DNA of 12,974 bases from positions 1-12,974 of the forward strand of contig CAKZIX010000051.1 in assembly GCA_936936565.1 (NCBI GenBank). The letters are read 5' to 3'. The stretch is from an uncultured Nocardiaceae bacterium (GTDB lineage: Bacteria; Actinomycetota; Actinomycetes; Mycobacteriales; Mycobacteriaceae). The notes below the pieces were generated by a model. It worked only from the letters and a program-made list of their open reading frames with translations, ran no database searches and was not told the origin of the DNA. A program made the translations under genes and the position numbers. Below, piece by piece: positions 12,760 to 12,974 of the stretch (positions within the stretch are counted from its first letter, which is position 1; each line of letters starts with the position of its first letter).

Positions 12760-12792
12760 CTCGGGCCCGTCGGAGTCGCCGTCGGGCCCGAG
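12760..12792 (+). terminator. Hairpin terminator after the PhoX-like gene
   Basis: CTCGGGCCCGTCGG (12760-12773) pairs with CCGTCGGGCCCGAG (12779-12792) with a single mismatch, giving a 14-position GC-rich stem and a 5-base loop. It begins 8 bases after the PhoX-like stop codon. No T-tract follows, as usual for actinobacterial terminators. It insulates the gene from the heat-shock promoter downstream. Confidence 0.7.
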
Positions 12793-12895
12793 TGCGGCTA
12801 CTCGCAGACCTTGCTGCCCTTGCGGTCCGACTGTCCCGGCTTGGCCGGCTTCTCGGTTACCCGAATCGAGCCGCTTGCGCGACCGCGTGCACGTC

Positions 12896-12922
12896 CTTGC
12901 ACTCGGACTGCCCGAGTGCTAA
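12896..12922 (+). promoter_or_regulatory. CIRCE element 1 (HrcA operator)
   Basis: CTTGCACTC-N9-GAGTGCTAA. The consensus is TTAGCACTC-N9-GAGTGCTAA: the right arm matches in full, the left in 7 of 9 positions, and the 9-base spacer is exact. It overlaps the promoter described below, so HrcA bound here would block RNA polymerase. Confidence 0.92.
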
Positions 12923-12925
12923 AAA
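12898..12925 (+). promoter_or_regulatory. Candidate groE promoter
   Basis: TTGCAC (12898-12903) resembles a -35 box and TAAAAA (12920-12925) a -10 box, with a 16-base spacer; AAAAAT shifted by one base would give 17. Both boxes are built from the arms of CIRCE element 1. The start site would fall at about 12932, so CIRCE element 2 would lie in the 5' leader. The gene itself begins beyond the window. Confidence 0.6.
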
Positions 12926-12930
12926 TGCAG

Positions 12931-12957
12931 TTGGCACTCCCGATTCGTGAGTGCTAG
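12931..12957 (+). promoter_or_regulatory. CIRCE element 2 (HrcA operator)
   Basis: TTGGCACTC-N9-GAGTGCTAG, 8 of 9 consensus matches in each arm with the exact 9-base spacer. It begins 8 bases after element 1. Two CIRCE sites followed by GGTCGGGACGGTGAGG are what I expect upstream of groES-groEL in mycobacteria and relatives. The groES start codon is not in the window. Confidence 0.92.
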
Positions 12958-12974
12958 GTCGGGACGGTGAGGCC

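Noticed and set aside
12798..12902. A minus-strand GTG frame of 34 residues ending KPGQSDRKGSKVCE
   Set aside because: It starts inside a CIRCE arm, has no ribosome-binding site and no family I recognise. The C-terminal part looks protein-like, so a remnant of a lost gene is not excluded.

Overview
The window is high-GC DNA with the look of an actinomycete of the Mycobacteriales (Nocardia, Rhodococcus or Mycobacterium type). This rests on GTG starts, several apparently leaderless promoters, a remnant of an F420-type (deazaflavin) nitroreductase, Tat export of a PhoX protein, and a groE-type promoter with two CIRCE elements at the right edge. The genus is inferred, not proven.

Layout. (1) 1-495: the 3' end of a PQQ-type sugar dehydrogenase gene and a hairpin. 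(2) 548-2298: a leftward pair (DUF1707/2TM membrane protein, SRPBCC protein) diverges from a rightward PadR regulator followed by an unrecognised 55-residue ORF; inverted and direct repeats lie between the divergent genes. (3) 2306-4663: a leftward HxlR regulator and small four-helix membrane protein diverge from a DHA2-type MFS exporter, with duplicated CAATAGTGACT boxes between them. (4) 4705-8200: a tightly packed three-gene cassette, the most interesting part of the window. It encodes a response-regulator receiver fused to a glutaredoxin-like linker and a thioredoxin-reductase-like flavoprotein, then a soluble histidine kinase with a cyclic-nucleotide-binding-like sensor, then a small UBP-type zinc-finger protein.

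(5) 8196-8583: two abutting gene remnants, the 3' part of a deazaflavin nitroreductase gene and the 5' end of an Asp/Glu racemase gene, forming a recombination scar. (6) 8568-10880: a TetR regulator divergent from a flavodoxin-like quinone reductase and a nitronate monooxygenase. A 44-bp operator with perfect 18-bp arms lies between them, and the regulator keeps the Cys and Lys of the E. coli NemR redox switch at aligned positions. (7) 10885-12792: a leftward carboxymuconolactone-decarboxylase-like protein, a rightward Tat-exported PhoX-like phosphatase and its hairpin terminator. (8) 12896-12974: two CIRCE operators and an overlapping promoter, presumably for groES-groEL just outside the window.

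A common thread is redox and electrophile sensing: a TetR with NemR-like switch residues, an HxlR regulator with the family N-terminal Cys, quinone and nitronate flavoenzymes, and a two-component pair whose output is a flavoprotein rather than a DNA-binding domain. In that flavoprotein both expected dithiol sites are missing, so it probably does not work as a thioredoxin reductase.
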